Source: Prosthecobacter fusiformis (GTDB lineage Bacteria; Verrucomicrobiota; Verrucomicrobiia; Verrucomicrobiales; Verrucomicrobiaceae). From it: a stretch of DNA of 64,000 nt. The stretch spans positions 806,001 to 870,000 of the forward strand of contig NZ_SOCA01000001.1 in NCBI RefSeq assembly GCF_004364345.1. The letters are read 5' to 3'. The translations under genes and the position numbers were made by a program. Positions 63,617 through 64,000 of this stretch are shown in pieces; the stretch's first letter is position 1, and the number at the start of each line of letters is the position of its first letter. Under the pieces are notes generated by a model that worked only from the letters and a program-made list of their open reading frames with translations, had not been told where the DNA came from and made no database searches.

Positions 63617-64000
63617 TCAGGCAGCCGCCCCTCGGCTTCTTTTCCCGGCGATCAGGCCGTGTTTGGGGGCAAAGATGAAGGCGAGGGTGAAAAAGAGTGC
63701 CTGGGCGAGGACGATGCAGGCTCCAGTGGAGCCGTTGATGAAAAAACTGGCATAGACGCCGAGGCAACTGGCTAGCACGGATGAGCTGGAGGCGATGAGC
63801 AGCATGTGGTCAAACCGGTCGGTCAGGAGGCGGGCCGTGCAGCCTGGGGTGACGAGCATGGCCACAACGAGAATGATGCCGACGGCCTGCATGGAGGCGA
63901 CGATGGTGGCGGCCAGGAGGGCCAAAAAGACATAATACGTGAGGGCGGTGTTCTGGCCGATGGCCCGTGCATGGGCGGGATCAAAGCAGAACAGGAGCAA
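63617..64000 (-). CDS. Metal ABC transporter permease (ABC-3 type), 5' end outside the window
   Basis: 127 codons to the stop, open to the right edge. Membrane helices at TYYVFLALLAATIVASMQAV, IILVVAMLVTPGCTARLLT and following. The pattern VGIILVVAMLVTPGCTARL is typical of ZnuB/MntB-type permeases that import zinc, manganese or iron. The N-terminal half, and any ATPase and binding-protein genes, lie beyond 64000. Confidence 0.85.
   Translation of the reverse strand: MLLFCFDPAHARAIGQNTALTYYVFLALLAATIVASMQAVGIILVVAMLVTPGCTARLLTDRFDHMLLIASSSSVLASCLGVYASFFINGSTGACIVLAQALFFTLAFIFAPKHGLIAGKRSRGAAA

Overview
The window looks like a chromosomal segment from a member of the Verrucomicrobiota, most likely a Prosthecobacter-like Verrucomicrobiaceae. 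The reasons are a double-length UvrA (also seen in chlamydiae, in the same superphylum), a PEP-CTERM-tagged secreted protease, Tat-exported Gfo/Idh/MocA oxidoreductase paired with a sugar isomerase, a YdjY/toroid-cyclase pair, DUF1343 and DUF3500 proteins, a C39-like surface protease, an almost complete lack of Shine-Dalgarno sequences, and palindromic intergenic repeats with GCGGGCGGGACGCCCGC cores. This assignment is inference from gene content; no rRNA is present. Base composition is moderately GC-rich by eye (not computed).

Layout. 1-3809 (minus) is an accessory three-gene operon: two orphan proteins followed by a large KGGVGR-type P-loop ATPase that runs off the left edge; it is the best candidate here for an undescribed system. 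3810-4877 is about 1 kb of non-coding DNA with palindromic repeats. 4878-7169 is a sugar oxidoreductase/isomerase operon. 7341-14395 holds a LysM lipoprotein, an anchored protein, a strongly expressed outer-membrane barrel with a clear promoter and terminator, a divergent IlvD-family dehydratase, a PIN-TRAM protein, a PEP-CTERM trypsin-like protein and a 3D-domain lipoprotein. 14409-21746 holds endonuclease III, a KaiC-like ATPase plus hybrid histidine kinase operon, a second barrel, a Ste24-type M48 protease and acyl carrier protein. 21904-26497 is a run of plus-strand membrane and secreted proteins.

26597-42608 is mostly core functions: tandem UvrA, the primary sigma factor RpoD (with N-terminal AT-hook-like motifs), NamZ, PyrB/PyrR, a ketoacyl synthase overlapping GlcD, a YoaK-like membrane protein, an MsbA-like ABC exporter and glutaredoxin. 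42663-55708 holds a methyltransferase, a tandem metal-binding-like secreted protein, IleS, tRNA-Leu(UAA), a double SGNH hydrolase, ProS, a secreted orphan, an Rpn-family nuclease, an M19 dipeptidase, PanB and a DUF3500 protein. 56220-61651 is a type II secretion/type IV pilus operon (two GspE/PilB-like ATPases, GspF/PilC, a pseudopilin), followed by tRNA-Leu(CAG), a UbiE-family methyltransferase, a DUF4288-like protein, tRNA-Asn and tRNA-Met, and a truncated metal ABC transporter permease.

Most genes are housekeeping or envelope functions in short operons, with many 4-base ATGA overlaps or gaps of tens of bases. Translation starts typically follow pyrimidine-rich leaders without a Shine-Dalgarno; the M48 protease gene at 20574 is the one clear exception found. 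All identifications come from reading motifs; no database search was run.
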